A stretch of DNA of 64,000 bases. Source: Gigaspora margarita. Its lineage: Eukaryota; Glomeromycota; Glomeromycetes; Diversisporales; Gigasporaceae. The DNA lies in contig WTPW01000992.1 in NCBI GenBank assembly GCA_009809945.1, forward strand, positions 126,381 to 190,380. Direction: 5' to 3'. Both the position numbers and the translations under genes were made by a program. Below the pieces are notes generated by a model. The model saw nothing but the letters and a program-made list of their open reading frames with translations. It was not told the DNA's origin and did no database searches. Below are positions 21,953-34,435 of the stretch, in pieces; the first letter of the stretch is position 1; each line of letters begins with the position of its first letter.

Positions 21953-24900
21953 TTAGTCTGATATTGCTGCTGTGTAGGTACACCTTTTCTTCCATATTTG
22001 TTTATACAGACTGGTATTAATCTTGTGGAGTACATAGCAGCTAAAGTTTCTTTTTCTTTTGGAGTTTTTCGCAAAGGCATTAATTCTTCTTTCGTCTTCT
22101 TTTGTTATAATTCCCGCGAGGGAGTTTATCTCGACACCTTCTTCATTTTTCTCTTTGTACAGTATATTGGTTAGATCTTTTGTCTTCTGTTCTGAAAAGC
22201 TGTTTGATTTTGTTAGTATCTTTGTGACAGTTTTATAGATTAGTTGGTATTTCGATACTTCATTATCTCTACATTCTATCCAGTGATCATTATTTTCAAC
22301 ATATTTCAGACATCTCCGACAAATGTCTGATTTGTACTTCTTTTTATCCCTCTTGTACATATTTTCCATCATTGGTAGTTCATTTAGGAAGTACTTTATT
22401 TTGAATGACTTCGTGGCTGATTCTTTGGGACTAGTACTTCTTTGAAGGGGTTTGCTTCCATAATTCAGGTATTCTTGAAAAAGCTTCCAGTTGATCTTGT
22501 CTCGTCCATTATTCCATTTTTGTAATCGTTCCTGGGATTGCCAATGGGCAGCGTTCGTCGCATTTTGTATATTTCTAATGAATCTTCTGGGGTTTCCCAG
22601 GCATTGTTTCCGTCCCATCTCATTACGTATATGTCATATCGTACATTGTCGTGTTGGATATCCAGTTCTCTTGTGTTCTCTGTATGTCTGCTCATACTTG
22701 TAATATTTTCATTATATGCTATAGACCATTGCAGATCTTTTCGTTGTACTATTGTATTTATTGTTGCCCAATTTGTCCAGTATTTGTTTTTTTCCAGTAA
22801 ATTGCTTATTCGTACTGTAGATTGTTCTACTCTTTGTTTTTCAAGTGTTTCTGCTATGCGTTGATTCATCTCGATCGTTACTTGTTGGCCTTTTGGTATT
22901 ACTAGGAGCATGGTAGTGATTGCACTCAGTATTAGTTTGGCCTTCGAAGGCCATGTCCTTGGTGTTTGACTGAAGATGATATCTGAGTTATCTATTCTCC
23001 AAGTTGCTACTAATTCACTTCTACTTTCGTCAATTTGTTTTTCGGTTACTTCTATCTCCACTTTGTATGCTTTTCTTTTTAGTTGTTCTATCTTCTCCAT
23101 CATCTCAATTAGTTCTGCCTGTATATTCTCTTCCTGAATTGCATTTAAAATGAGCTCCTGTTGTCTTCTTATTTTGGGGTTAAAATGTAGTGTGATCTTT
23201 ACGTGTTTGTTCTGGTTTCTTTTCTTTTCTATGGGTTGTTTGACTATTTCTCTCAATACGTTTAGTTCTGCTCTCATGCGTTTGTTACTGTCGATTTGCA
23301 ACCCGTACATGTCTATGCTTATTTCGCGCGTAAATGCGCAATTGACCCTATTTGGTATGTTTTCAGCTCGCAGCCATGGCATCTTGTTATTCTGTTGTTG
23401 TTGTTATTGTAATTCCAGTGCTGGATTGACACCTTCTTCATACTGATTCTCGTCACTTTACTGATTGAACCATCAGTCATTAAACACCATTTTTTCTCTC
23501 AATTTTCTAGTTTGTATACCATCACCGTATTCTGTTTCCTTTCACTCTTGACTACTTGCGTTAGCCAACTTCTGCATCTAACTTGAATGACCTTGTACCA
23601 CCATGGTTCTTTGCCTCTAGGAATCTTCTTTATGTTTTGTGCAATTTTGCTCCATTCTAGCCCAACGTTGGCCTTCTCGTTCATTATCTGTTGTATTGTA
23701 TTTATGCCTAGCTGCATCAGTCTTTGTTTGATTTTTGCTGCCTGATTTATCCCTTTAATTAGTTGGTTAATCGAGTCTCCTTCTAACATGTTCGATCTTG
23801 GCCATTCGGTCTGTATATTTCTTGTAAAGGTGATTCCATAATCATGGCATGACCTTAGTATTTCGGCTATTCTGCATTTGTCGTAATTGCCTGCATATAC
23901 GCCTGGGTCTTGACTTAATATGGAGGTACCATTGTCTGCTTTATTTTGTAATTGCTATAGCATTAACTTAAATGCTGATTTGTTGAATGCCGGATGGTTC
24001 AATAGCCACATAATGATCACCGTATGTTGTTGTAACTGGATGTCTGCCACCTTCTTTAGGCCATAGATTCTATTGCGCCAAAAGGTTGAACTTGGTGCCG
24101 ATTTAGATATCTGTGCCTTATTTTTTGTGATTTGTGTGTACTGATTTGTAATGTCCTCGCATAGTTGTGTGATAGTCTTGTGTTTTGGATTCGATATGCG
24201 ACCCTCGATAGTACGACACAATTCACAATATAGATACATTGTTTCTCTGTTATTATTGCATTTCTCATACAGTTTAGTGCCATGTTCACCTCTTTAACTA
24301 TCTGTTTATGTATTTTCTTATGCGATTTGTCAGGTGTAAACCAACAGCCCAATACTTTGAATATTTCTTCTTGTCTATGGGTATGATTTCTTGCTTGTTG
24401 TATGTTAAGTGTTGATGATCAGCTTTGTTGCTGGCGGATACCATTACTGACTTACTGGGGTTTACTTTGATTCCTGCGAACTTGTAAAATAGTTTAGTAG
24501 TCCGCAAGATGTCCTGTAATTGCTCTCTGGTGTCTGCGACCCATACTGTGTTGTCCATGTATGCTATTGTAGAGAATCTGTTTTTAATCACTTCTTCTTG
24601 GCGATGTTTTGTCATTACTTTTGCTGATAAAGAGTAACCTTCGAACTGTTTGTCGATTTTGGAAATCAGAGGGTCGTAGTATATCCTCTATAGCAGGGGT
24701 GATATCGTTTCTCCTTGGTCGACCCCGTCTCCGACCTTGTACCAGTCTGTATTGCCATGGTTTGTTATAACGTAATTTCTTCGGTCTTTGAAAATTTCTT
24801 CTATCAGGTCTATGATAGGTCTCGGAATTCTTATTCTCTTGAGTGCTTCTTTTAAGAGTGGAATATGGACTGAATCGTATGCTTTTGACATATCCTGTGC

Positions 24901-27900
24901 TAGTATCCATAGCTGTTTGTCGTTTAGTTGACGGTCCTCGATGGCACACATCAGCATGTTTATAGGTAGCATGGTTGAGGTGTTAGGAAGTGCCACGTGA
25001 TTGCAGTCATTTAGTATTTCATATTTGTACAGTACAGTACTCAATCATCGTGTAATGGCTTTTGTGAACAGTTTCCTCACATGCTCAATTAATGTTATAG
25101 GTCTAGTTTGGTTTAAATCACCATTAAATACACTCTTTTTAGATATTGGATAGATGGCGCTTTTTTTTCATAACTTGGGAATCGTCTTGAATTTCAAACA
25201 TGCGTTAAAAATGTCTAATACAAGTTGTTTGACTTTTGGTCCAGTAAGTTTTAACATCTCATTTGAGATCTGTGAGGGCCCAGTTGCTTTTTTTATTAGT
25301 GCGTCTTTAATTAATGCTTCTATTTCTATCATGTTGAAGTCTACCTCTAAACTAGAGTACCACTCTTCGTTTATACTTTGTATGGGTTCATACTCCTCTT
25401 TTCAGCTTTCCCAGAGCATTGTATTTGGTGGATTGTGCCTTGTCCATCTTTGATAGTGACCTTTGACCGCTGATTTAATGCCGTCCTCACTTGTGATCAC
25501 CTCGTTAAGCTTAACTATATTGTGGAATACGACCTTATCTACTCTTCTCTTTAATACACTATTGATCATTTGCCTTGTACTTGTCGCGAAGTTCCCGTAT
25601 CTTTTATCAATGTAGTAATTGATCTGGTCTCTGTGTTGTATTTTGTTTTCTAACGCTCTAGCCTTTCTGATCCCTTTTTGGTATTGTTTGAGTCTATGTA
25701 TCCATTCCTCAATGTTCCGTTTTTCTGGTTTCTCATAGACAAAGCTTGGAATATTCAGGTCCGCAAGCTTGTTTATCTGTGATATTTCTCTATTGATTTC
25801 GTGCGCATTTTTTAAATTCTCCAATTTAAAGGCTCTAATCAGCTTGTTCATCTTCCTTAACGCGCTGTGAAGCTTCGTTGCCTATACTGAAAACTCATAC
25901 GATACTCTTGGTCTGGTTTTGGTTCTTGGTATCAATTGCTTGCTTATCACACATAAATCATTCGCTAGTTTATTCCAAGTCTTGTCCAAGTCTGTACTAT
26001 TTTCAATTGGTCGGTATGTCCCTTCTGTTACTCTCGCTTTAAGTATCTTTTTGAACTTCCAATTCTCCTCGTTCATCTGCTCGTACTTGTATATCCATCA
26101 GCCTTTTCTTTTATGCTGCTTTGTGTCTAAAATTACTTTGGTATTCCAGCTCATACTTAGTATCTTGTGATCACTGTCTGTTATTTCTGCTGAGTCTTGT
26201 ACTTTTAGTTTATTACATGAAGCCAAAATTTGCACTGAGGACCATATGTCATCGATTTGACTACTTCCGTTGGGGTGTATCAGGTATCTTCCTCTATTCC
26301 AAAGTAGTTGATCGTACTTTCTAGGCCTAAGCTTCTCATACCGGTAAATATTTTGGGTAAGCGCTTGTTTAATTTCTTTCAGTCTGTATTGAAATCTCCC
26401 ATTACAATTACTTCAAGCCTGTTCTTTCTCGCGTTATGTATCCAGTCCAGTACTCGCTTTTCTGTATTCTGTCTTAATCAGTGTTGTACATGGACATGGA
26501 CATGGACATGGATGTCCATGGACATGGACTGTCCATGTCCATGTCCATATCCATGGACATGTCCATATCAGTTATTAAAAAAAACATATAAAATTACTAT
26601 AAACTTTGAAAAAATGTTGTTCCAAAGTCTACATATCAACTTAAAATTAAAATTTTCGGAAACATAGAACAAGGGGAGGAGAAAAAGGTAGTACAAAAAT
26701 CAGATTAAAATTTCACCGATTTTGCACAAAACGAAAATGTAACTTCATCAAAAACAAATATTTTCGATTTTAAGATGAGAGTCGTATGTAAAAACATGCC
26801 CTGAACAACTTTACTTAATCGGCGGAAGTAGGTTACCTTGTAAGAAAAATGGGTTATCTATGTACTAAAGTTAAAATTTTGGGTTTTCAATATATACCCC
26901 TTTTTTTCTTATTAGGTAACCTACTTTGGGCTCTTAAGCAAAGTTGTTCGGCATGTAATTTTACTCGCGACTGAAGTCAAAATGCGCTTTCTCAGACCTT
27001 TTACTAAGTGAAAAATGGGGTTAAAGTTAGAAAAAAATTTTTTATTAAAAAATTTTTTTTTTAAAAAAAAATTTTTCTAACTTTAACCCTATTTTTCACT
27101 TAGTAAAAGTCCGAGAAAGCGCGTTTTGACCTTGATCATGAGTAAAATTACATGCCAAACAACTTTGCTTAAGAGCCCAAAGTAGGTCACCTAATAAGAA
27201 AAAAGGGGTTTATATTGAAACCCCAAAAATTTTAACTTTAGTACATAGATAACCCATTTTTCTTACAAGGTAACCTACTTCTGCCGATTAAGTAAAATTG
27301 TTCAGGGCATGTTTTTACATACGACTCTCATCTTAAAATCGGAAAATATTTGTTTTTGATGAAGTTACATTTTCGTTTTGTGCAAAATCAGTGAAATTTT
27401 AATCCGATTTTTGTACTACCTTTTTCTCCTCCCCTTGTTCTATGTTTCCAAAAAATTTAATTTTAAGTTGATATGTACTGTAGACTTTGGTACAACATTT
27501 CTTCAAAGTTTATAGTAATTTTATGTTTTTTTTTGATAATTTTATATATAATTTTAGCCAATAATGTGCTTGGACATTTGGACATTTTTGGATATTGTTC
27601 ATGGACATTTGTCCATGTCCAAAGATTGGACTGGACATTTGTCCATGTACAATATTGATCATTGAAAATTATATGGACTGGACCTTTGGACATTGTCCAT
27701 GGACTGTCCATGTCCAATAATTTGCTTGGACATATGTCCATGTACAACACTGGTCTTAATGACTCGTTATTACATGGTAGATACACTGATATTATTCTAA
27801 CTTGTCTCTTGTGGGGAAAGTGTAGATCTACTGCGAGAGCTGTGCCCTCTATCTTCTGAATGTTATTGATGTAGTGTTGGAGGTGCCTGGCTATAGCAAG

Positions 27901-28304
27901 AGCTGTTCCCAAACTTGACTCATTTTTCTTTGCTACCTGTGTGTTGCAGTTTGACATATATACAATATAATAGGGATGTTTGTTTTCTAATACATTCAAA
28001 TGCTGTGACTCTGCTAACTTGGTCTCTGTCCAGCTCACGACGTGAAGGTTTTCTTCATAGCAGTGATCCATCCATAGTTGTTGTTTCAGACTAAGGTTTA
28101 TTCCTCTAACATTGTGTGTTGCTAGATTTATATATTGTTGAAATTCATCAAGCGTACCCTTAATGCCACATTTTCTTGTGGTACCTGATTATTGTTTGTG
28201 TTACTTTTACTTATCTTCGCATATATCTGGCTAGTGTATTTTTGCATATCTGTCAATTGTTCCCCGTTTGGGTCTTGTGTTATTGTTTGTTCATCCATCA
28301 TTTG
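21953..28304 (-). pseudogene. LINE ORF2: APE endonuclease, reverse transcriptase, RNase H-like, zinc motif
   Basis: It starts at ATGATG (28301-28296), overlapping the ORF1 stop. Endonuclease: NLATHNVRGIN then WTETKLAE (about 28130-28000), VRIISVYLP just before the insertion, GDFNTD near 26390 and SDHKIL near 26165. Reverse transcriptase: block A QDMSKAYDSV and block B DQGETISPLL (25044-24688). Block C reads AYMDNTVW (24545) where an active enzyme has Y-x-D-D, so the second aspartate is lost. An RNase H-like stretch follows at 23382-22465 (WPSKAKLILSAITTMLLVIP). A zinc motif C-x2-C-x8-H-x3-C (CRRC...HWIEC) lies near 22320. Several frame changes, plus the 1.27-kb insertion, inactivate it. Confidence 0.75.
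26479..27752. mobile_element. hAT-like non-autonomous foldback element inserted in the LINE
   Basis: The terminal inverted repeats are CAGTGTTGTACATGGACAT and its exact reverse complement. Both sides carry the same 8-bp target duplication, GTCTTAAT (26471-26478 and 27753-27760). A CAGTG start and an 8-bp duplication define hAT elements. Removing the element and one duplication rejoins the LINE endonuclease frame exactly (NNESLRQNTEKR). Inside the ends are many copies of GGACAT/TGTCCA, resembling hAT subterminal binding repeats. Inside those are two arms of about 470 bp, nearly perfect reverse complements meeting near 27050. There is no transposase. A second copy of the arm core lies at 51984-52929. 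Confidence 0.9.
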
Positions 28305-30466
28305 GTAGATTGAAATAGGTTCCATTCCGGAAAGGGTAAGTCATTTAGTGCGTTCAGGTGTGGTGGTAGTACTGTAATTCTGAATTGCTGTAGTAGGATT
28401 TCCATTGCTCTAGATAAATTATCATACGACGATACAGGGAATATGTCGTTATCTTGTATGTTGTGCTCAGTTAGGTATTCTTTCGTTTTCTCGATTGAGT
28501 CTGGCAGTACATCAAATTCCTTATTTTCTGTTTGTTGGTCTTCTTTAATATCTATCCAGCTATCTGGGATTTTCCTGAAGAAGTAATAATGTCTTAGCAA
28601 GCGGACTGTCTCCATTAGACGCTTAGGCATTTCAATAGGGAGTATCAAGTTGAGGTCTAATTGTGAGGGGTCTTCCGGTAGAGCCGGTTTATCTGTTGGG
28701 TTCAAATCTGAATATTCGCTTGGAAGTGGTATTGGGTATCTGTATTTGCATTCAATTTCTTTTAAGAATTCGCATAGCTCATCTTTTTTGTTTATTGGAA
28801 ACTCGTATGTATTTTCTGTCTCCACTTTCTTTGGGTCTTTTGGCAATGGTACTTTTGACTTAATATAATCATTAGGTAATCTAATGAAGGCGTAGTATTT
28901 TCTTAGCATTTCAACATGATCCTTGAAGTCGTCTCTGTCTCTGGGGGTAAACAGGAATGAATCCCTTACTGCAGGATGTAATTCTTGCTGCGTCAAAGGC
29001 AGTTCTTTCTTTTTTAGGGAAAGTTTGAAGTAACTACTTGGCAAGTCATCGTATATGTAGTATTCTCTCAATTGCTGCTTGTATTGTGCAATGTCTCTTA
29101 GTTGACTTCTGGCCGTCAACGGGAATACCTTTGGCATAAAACTATTGAGTTCCTTCGGATTGTATGGGAGTGGGATCCTTTTATTTTCGAAGTAATCTTC
29201 GCTTAGTCATTCAAAGGAGAAAATTAGGTGCAACGCTCTTACTGCAGGTCTAGCCTTGTTTCTTTTCATGGGTAATTTGAATGGTAGCATCTGTCTAGTA
29301 TCTTTGTCAATGAAATCGGTTGATTCCGGTAATAGAATTAATTTTTCACTTTTAATCGCTCTGACCAATGCGCGCACTTCTTCAAATCTAATATGAGACT
29401 TAATAGCAGCGAAGCCTAGACCATAAAATAAATATGCCGTAGACTCATGTGGGTCTATTCTGTTCATGTCCAAGCTTTTCACCAAGTTAGTCATCAGTTT
29501 TTTCTTTAGTATTGCATGTAACTGGTCCTTATTCGCTTATTCGTCACCATGATGACATTATGCACCTGTTTATATATTTCCATCACTGTGTGGTATAACT
29601 GTTGGTATTCATTCTGATGCTGTGGTTTATTTCCGCTAGCTCATGTAAATGTCTTAAAAAATGCCATGTCTCGATGTTTGAATTTCAGACTGATTGCTAC
29701 CGGAAATAAATTCTTCATTGGTCTAGTTTGTAATTTGTATCGTAGTAATGCCTCCAGGTCGGTCAAGGATTCGAATGCTTTGACTATTCTTTCTGGGTGT
29801 CATTCTTGTTCATTGAACTCTTGTGTTATGTTATTTGCTATTGCATTAATTATTTCTTGTTTCCACATATTTTCTTGTGCTGATTCTTCATATACTTTCT
29901 TTTTTGCTGTTCTATCTCCCGTCTCACCCTGGAGTACTTCAGTGTATGACCTTTGTTTCCCTTTCTCAGATCTAACTGTGGTGATTGATTCAGTTTCCAT
30001 TCAATTCTGCGTATTGTGTTCTTCTGATTGCTCGTCTAAGTCCGTATTCGTCACATCTCTCTCATCTGGGGTACTGACCTCATCCCCGACCGTATCCGTC
30101 ACCTGCATGTCATCCATCTGATCTACTATTTCCAGTTTTGGTTGATTATCTAGTGATGTTGTGATTTGCTCGTGGGAATTTTGGTCGATCAGTTTGGGCT
30201 CTGCCTGTTCTGGAGGTACCACTTCCATTTCTGTTGTGTTTTGATCTTCCGTTATGGTTGTTGATATCATTTCATTATTCGATGACATAATGTGTTGATT
30301 TTACGAGGGTGAGCTAGATTCCCCACTTTCTTGTATTATTTCATCGCTGGGTTGGTGTAAAGTTTTAGGCCTCTTGTTTTTTGTTTGTGCTTCTGACCTA
30401 ATTTCTTCCATTTTATCAATGAACGAGTCCTGCGCTGTATCCATGTCGTTGTTACTCATTTTTCGA
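28298..30466 (-). pseudogene. LINE ORF1 region
   Basis: It starts near ATG 30459 (MSNNDMDTAQ) and runs through acidic, low-complexity segments (30288-30001 and 30000-29800). Stops near 30301, 30001 and 29797 break it, and frame changes occur between 29490 and 29140. The last part, 29137-28298, is an open frame of 279 residues. Within it, five degenerate units of about 45-55 residues repeat the pattern hydrophobic-Pro, a helix with L..Y (LREYY, LRKYY, IECKYR, LRHYY, LQQFR), then a Pro-aromatic (LPSSYF, LPNDYI, LPSEYS, IPDSWI, LPPHLN). No RRM or zinc knuckle is visible, unlike common LINE ORF1 proteins. The role is presumably RNA binding, which is inference. Confidence 0.65.
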
Positions 30467-30713
30467 ATTGTTGTGATCACAGGCTTAGCGCCCACCTGGA
30501 TCGCTTCGAAGATTTTTGGTGTTGCAGTACTGCAATCGAACTGATACTTTCTTTTCCTGTTCGTTGTCAGTCTGACTCTACTCTACTATTTTATTTAGTT
30601 AGACTAACTTATTTAGTTAATTATTCTCACTTATTCTGACTCTATGTGTATCTTTGCTTGTCCTCTTTGCTGATTTATTTGTTTACTTAGTGATTTGCAG
30701 TAGATCGGGAACG

Positions 30714-33689
30714 AGTTTAATTTTTTTTGATTATAAAAATATTTTTAAATGATCACAAATTATTGCTACATATAAACCTTTATTTTTTATAATCAAATTG
30801 ATTACTGCGCATTAATAAAAGTTGTTCAATATAATATACAAATGATTCTAAACTAAAATATAAACCTATTATTTCAAATGATTTAAAATAATATCATAGT
30901 AAATTAAATAATTTAAATTTTAGAAAATCCAATATTGTCTATAATATTAAATATTATTTTGTCAGTTTTAACAACTATGATAGTTTTAGTGCCTTCTGAT
31001 AGCTTTATCTATAAATTTTAATTAATAATAATTTAACCAAAAAAATAAAAATATAGAGAAATAGATTGATAAAAAAAAGGATATTAAAATTTATTTGGAT
31101 GAGAAAGTACCAAAAAGAAAAAAAATATTTATAAAAATAAATTGGCCTGGGCATGAGAGGATATTACAATTCAAAAACTTGGTTTTGAAAGTTTTGAAAA
31201 TATATTGCAAAAATCTTGCCAACAAAAAATAATATGATTTAAAGAAGAAAGAATAATTCAGACTATAGTAAGAAAGTCAGGACAGCATTCAGAAAATAAA
31301 AAATCAACTTAAAATAGAAAAACTATTAACTGCCAAAACTATAGCAAAGGTGTGAATTTTACTATAGAGATCAGATTACAACAACTTTTTTTTTTGATAC
31401 TGATAAGTACTAGTACTAAATTTCATTTAACAACTATAAAATCTACCTACCCAATTTAAATTATAAAAAATTAATAAGTGAATAAAAAACTTGTTAAACT
31501 AAAAATAATTCAAACTTTATATTGCTAAATAGAAACAATAAATAGGATATGAATTTATTTTTTGATTGAGGATTTTAGATTTATGATCATGAACAATGTA
31601 AGATTTTTATTTCTTTACAAAATTTTATGGGCTTATTTGATATATAAGTTCTTTCTTTGGCTGCTATTATATATAAGCTATGTTTGTTTTATTTTTTGAT
31701 CAGAAAAACAAATTTTTGGTTAGAAGAGCTAGCTTAAAAATCAATATATTGTGAAGTTTTAAAGTAGATTATTATGTAACTTATCTGAAGTTTTATATTA
31801 CTATTTTTCTTTACTTATTATCAATATATAAAATACATTAATTTGATTGGATAATTTTTGTTCCAAATTTTGTTAATGGATAGGATTTACTCATACTACC
31901 AGTAGTACAGTGTACTACATTGTGACAGTTTTAAAGCTAATTATTTACCAACATGATATATTAATAAGCTATTAAATACTTGTATAAAGTACTTTATATA
32001 TGGGGCAATTTATATTTAATTTTAATAGCTTTAAGTATTTTTTTGAATTTTTTAGAATTTTATAAAAATTGATTTTTTTACACTTTTTATTAGTAAATTT
32101 TACTAGTAAATTTTAAAAATTTTATATTAAAAACTAGATTTAATTTTTTAAAATTTTAATCTTATATTACTTTTAATATATTAACTTAATGTTAATAAAT
32201 TTTATAAATTTAAAATTAAAAGTTTGTCTTTAATAATTATTTATAAATTTAGATAAAATTTATTTAGTAAAATGTTTTTAAAATTATAGTTAAAAACTAT
32301 AGGGCTTATATGAAATACTAAAAATAGTAATGATTTTCAACTAACAGCTTATAAATCTTTATAGTAAAAGTAATAGTTTTTATAATAAACCTTATAATAA
32401 AAATTTAAATATACAAATTTTAAATATTTTTTTATATAATTAAAGTTTTAGTTTGCAAAAATTATTAATAAATTTTTAGTATAATTATTTTTAATAGTGT
32501 ACTTCAGGTAATACAATAAATTTTGCCAAAATTGCAATTTAAAAAAATTTATTTCTCAACAATCTTATTAATAATATTAAACTAAATTAATTTCTATAAT
32601 ACTATAGCATTTATCAAATTTTTTGATATAAAAAGTTTTTTAAAAAGTATTTTTTTGGATTTTTAGAGCCTTTAATAAATGTACTACCAGTAGTACAAAG
32701 ATCTAAATCCTATTCATTAATATGCAAATTGGCCTATATGTTTAAAGTTTAGATGAATACTTGTAAAAACATATAAGTTATGTCTAAATTTATAAAAACA
32801 TTAATATTTTTATGAGTTTTTAACATTTTTTGTTAGTATAGTAAAATTTCTTGTAAATCATTAGATTATTTTGAAAACATATCTAATGAAAAACTTGAAA
32901 TTTTATTTAATTTAATTAAAATTTACCAATTTGTAAATTTATAATTAGATCAATATTTACTAATTTGTAAATTTAAAATTTACTAATTCTTGTTTTGTCA
33001 AATAATATGAGTTTAATAAAGTTGGTAGTGATAATTTTAAAAAATTTATCTATAAAATTGCAGATAAAATGGACAAATATTCACAAAAATTTTTTAAATT
33101 TTGATGAAGCACTATTTTTTATTATTGTTTTTATATATGTTTTGACCAATTTTTTAATATAGCAAAATATTTTAATAAAGTTATCTGATATAACTAGCAC
33201 TTTTTTGGCTCAAAGAACAACTTTACTTAAAAGTTCAAAAATGATTTTATTAATAAATTTATACTTAATTGATGATCTGGCATAAATTGATAGTGGTTAC
33301 ACTAATTAATTATGATGGAAGATCATTATAAAAGTAGTTAAATGGTCAATTTTTTGCTTTAAATAAAATTTGTACAACTTTATTGTATGACGTTAAAATT
33401 TTTATGGTTTGATTGTCCAATATTAAGATTACTTAATTTCAAAATTTGATAACTCATTCTAACACCAATTCGATATTTATTTTAGATGGACAGCTTCATT
33501 CAGGGTACTATCACTATGAATTTCTAATACAATTTTAAATGCTAAATAGGCTAAAAATTCTTTACTTACTTAATTTTTACAAATTTTACAGCTCTGGTTT
33601 CGATTTCAAGCTTCTTACAACTATTTCAGTATACTATAACTATCACTTAACTCAAGTCTAAGTAAATATTTTTTATTTTATAATTGTTT
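30714..33689. other. Gene-free, very AT-rich stretch
   Basis: I find no supported gene in 3 kb. Inverted segments containing ATAGGATTTA and ACTACCAGTAGTACA occur near 31880-31915 and 32685-32730 in opposite orientation. This suggests a degraded foldback element of about 0.85 kb. The rest is low-complexity AT sequence. Confidence 0.35.
31875..32735. repeat. Possible degraded foldback element
   Basis: The outer segments match as inverted repeats over about 45 bp (AATGGATAGGATTTA with CTACCAGTAGTACA, against AATGAATAGGATTTA with TACTACTGGTAGTACA). The AT-rich interior could pair only weakly. No target duplication is seen. Confidence 0.35.
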
Positions 33690-34061
33690 TCAATATTGGC
33701 TAAGGTTTGTTTCATACTGATCTTTGTAGCTATTTTTTTTTTTGCATCACTTGCTCTTTAAACTCAGCTGAATACATATTTATCCAATTTTTGATTGTGC
33801 TTATGCTTAGCACATCTTCTTTTCCACTTCTCCAGAATCTACAAATTCTTGAAGAGAATCATACATCTTTTATGCAGTTAATTTATCATGAGGATTAATA
33901 TTCCCATTCAAAAACATACTGATTAATAATTGCTTGACTTTTTTTATATGCTTACCACTACCCTTTTTACTATATTTTTGATTTTCTTTTAGTACCCAAC
34001 CTTTTTCAAAGTCGTATATTTGATCAATATCCATTAGCTCATCTAGATAGGTAAGACACAT
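33690..34061 (-). pseudogene. Relic of a repetitive hypothetical gene family
   Basis: The minus-strand frame 34061-33870 reads YDFEKGWVLKENQKYSKKGS, then LLISMFLNGNINPHDKLTA. After a stop, similar-looking coding sequence follows in shifted frames: KMYDSLQEFVDSGEVEK, then STIKNWINMYSAEFK. I recall this order (FEKGW..., LNGN...DKLTA, TIxNWI) from a multicopy hypothetical family of Rhizophagus, possibly tied to transposable elements. At least two breaks are present. No function is assigned. Confidence 0.45.
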
Positions 34062-34104
34062 TTGAAATTATTTCTTAATGAATTATCTGATATAATAACT
34101 ATAT

Positions 34105-34435
34105 ACCATATAGGCGCTCATGAGTGTTATTTTAAAAATTGAAACCTTCAAAAATAGTTTGTCTCGAATTAGTCTGAATTAACATACCCATAATATAGCA
34201 TATAATAATCATTGTAAAAATGATATACAATTGACCTTCCATAAATGCATTTTTTATAAGTGCACTTTATGCACTTTCTATAATTGTACTTCATATTACA
34301 TTCTATAAGTGCACTTTCTGTAAGCACATTTTTTCTAATTATATATATTTATAAAGATTGACTTATTGGATTCAAAAAAATCAACTCTTCAAAATAATGC
34401 ACATGGGCATATCCAAAATAATGCCCAGGTCAATT
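34105..34435. repeat. Possible non-autonomous relative of the pogo-like element
   Basis: The left end GCGCTCATGAGTGTTATTTT and the right end AAAATAATGCCCAGGTCA face each other. Both resemble the subterminal GGGC...TTATTTTGA motifs of the pogo-like element at 53907-57726. The interior contains short repeats of TCTATAAGTGCACTTT. It is non-coding. Confidence 0.35.

Larger units (their letters stand above)
21588..30713 (-). mobile_element. LINE retrotransposon, nearly full length, with nested insertion
   Basis: The element reads on the minus strand from about 30713 to a poly(A) tail of about 27 nt at 21614-21588. Without the hAT insertion at 26479-27752 it is about 7.85 kb. Order: 5' leader, ORF1 region (about 30460-28298), then ORF2 (from 28301) with APE-type endonuclease, reverse transcriptase, RNase H-like region and a C-terminal zinc motif. 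It is GC-richer than its flanks. Both frames carry several stops or shifts, so the copy is inactive, though near-complete. Target duplications were not found. It could be the partner that mobilised the SINE at 12168, since both end in poly(A), but their tails share no obvious sequence. Confidence 0.85.

Noticed and set aside
22491-22864. Plus-strand open frames over the LINE
   Set aside because: Antisense shadows of LINE ORF2; the minus strand has the domain motifs.
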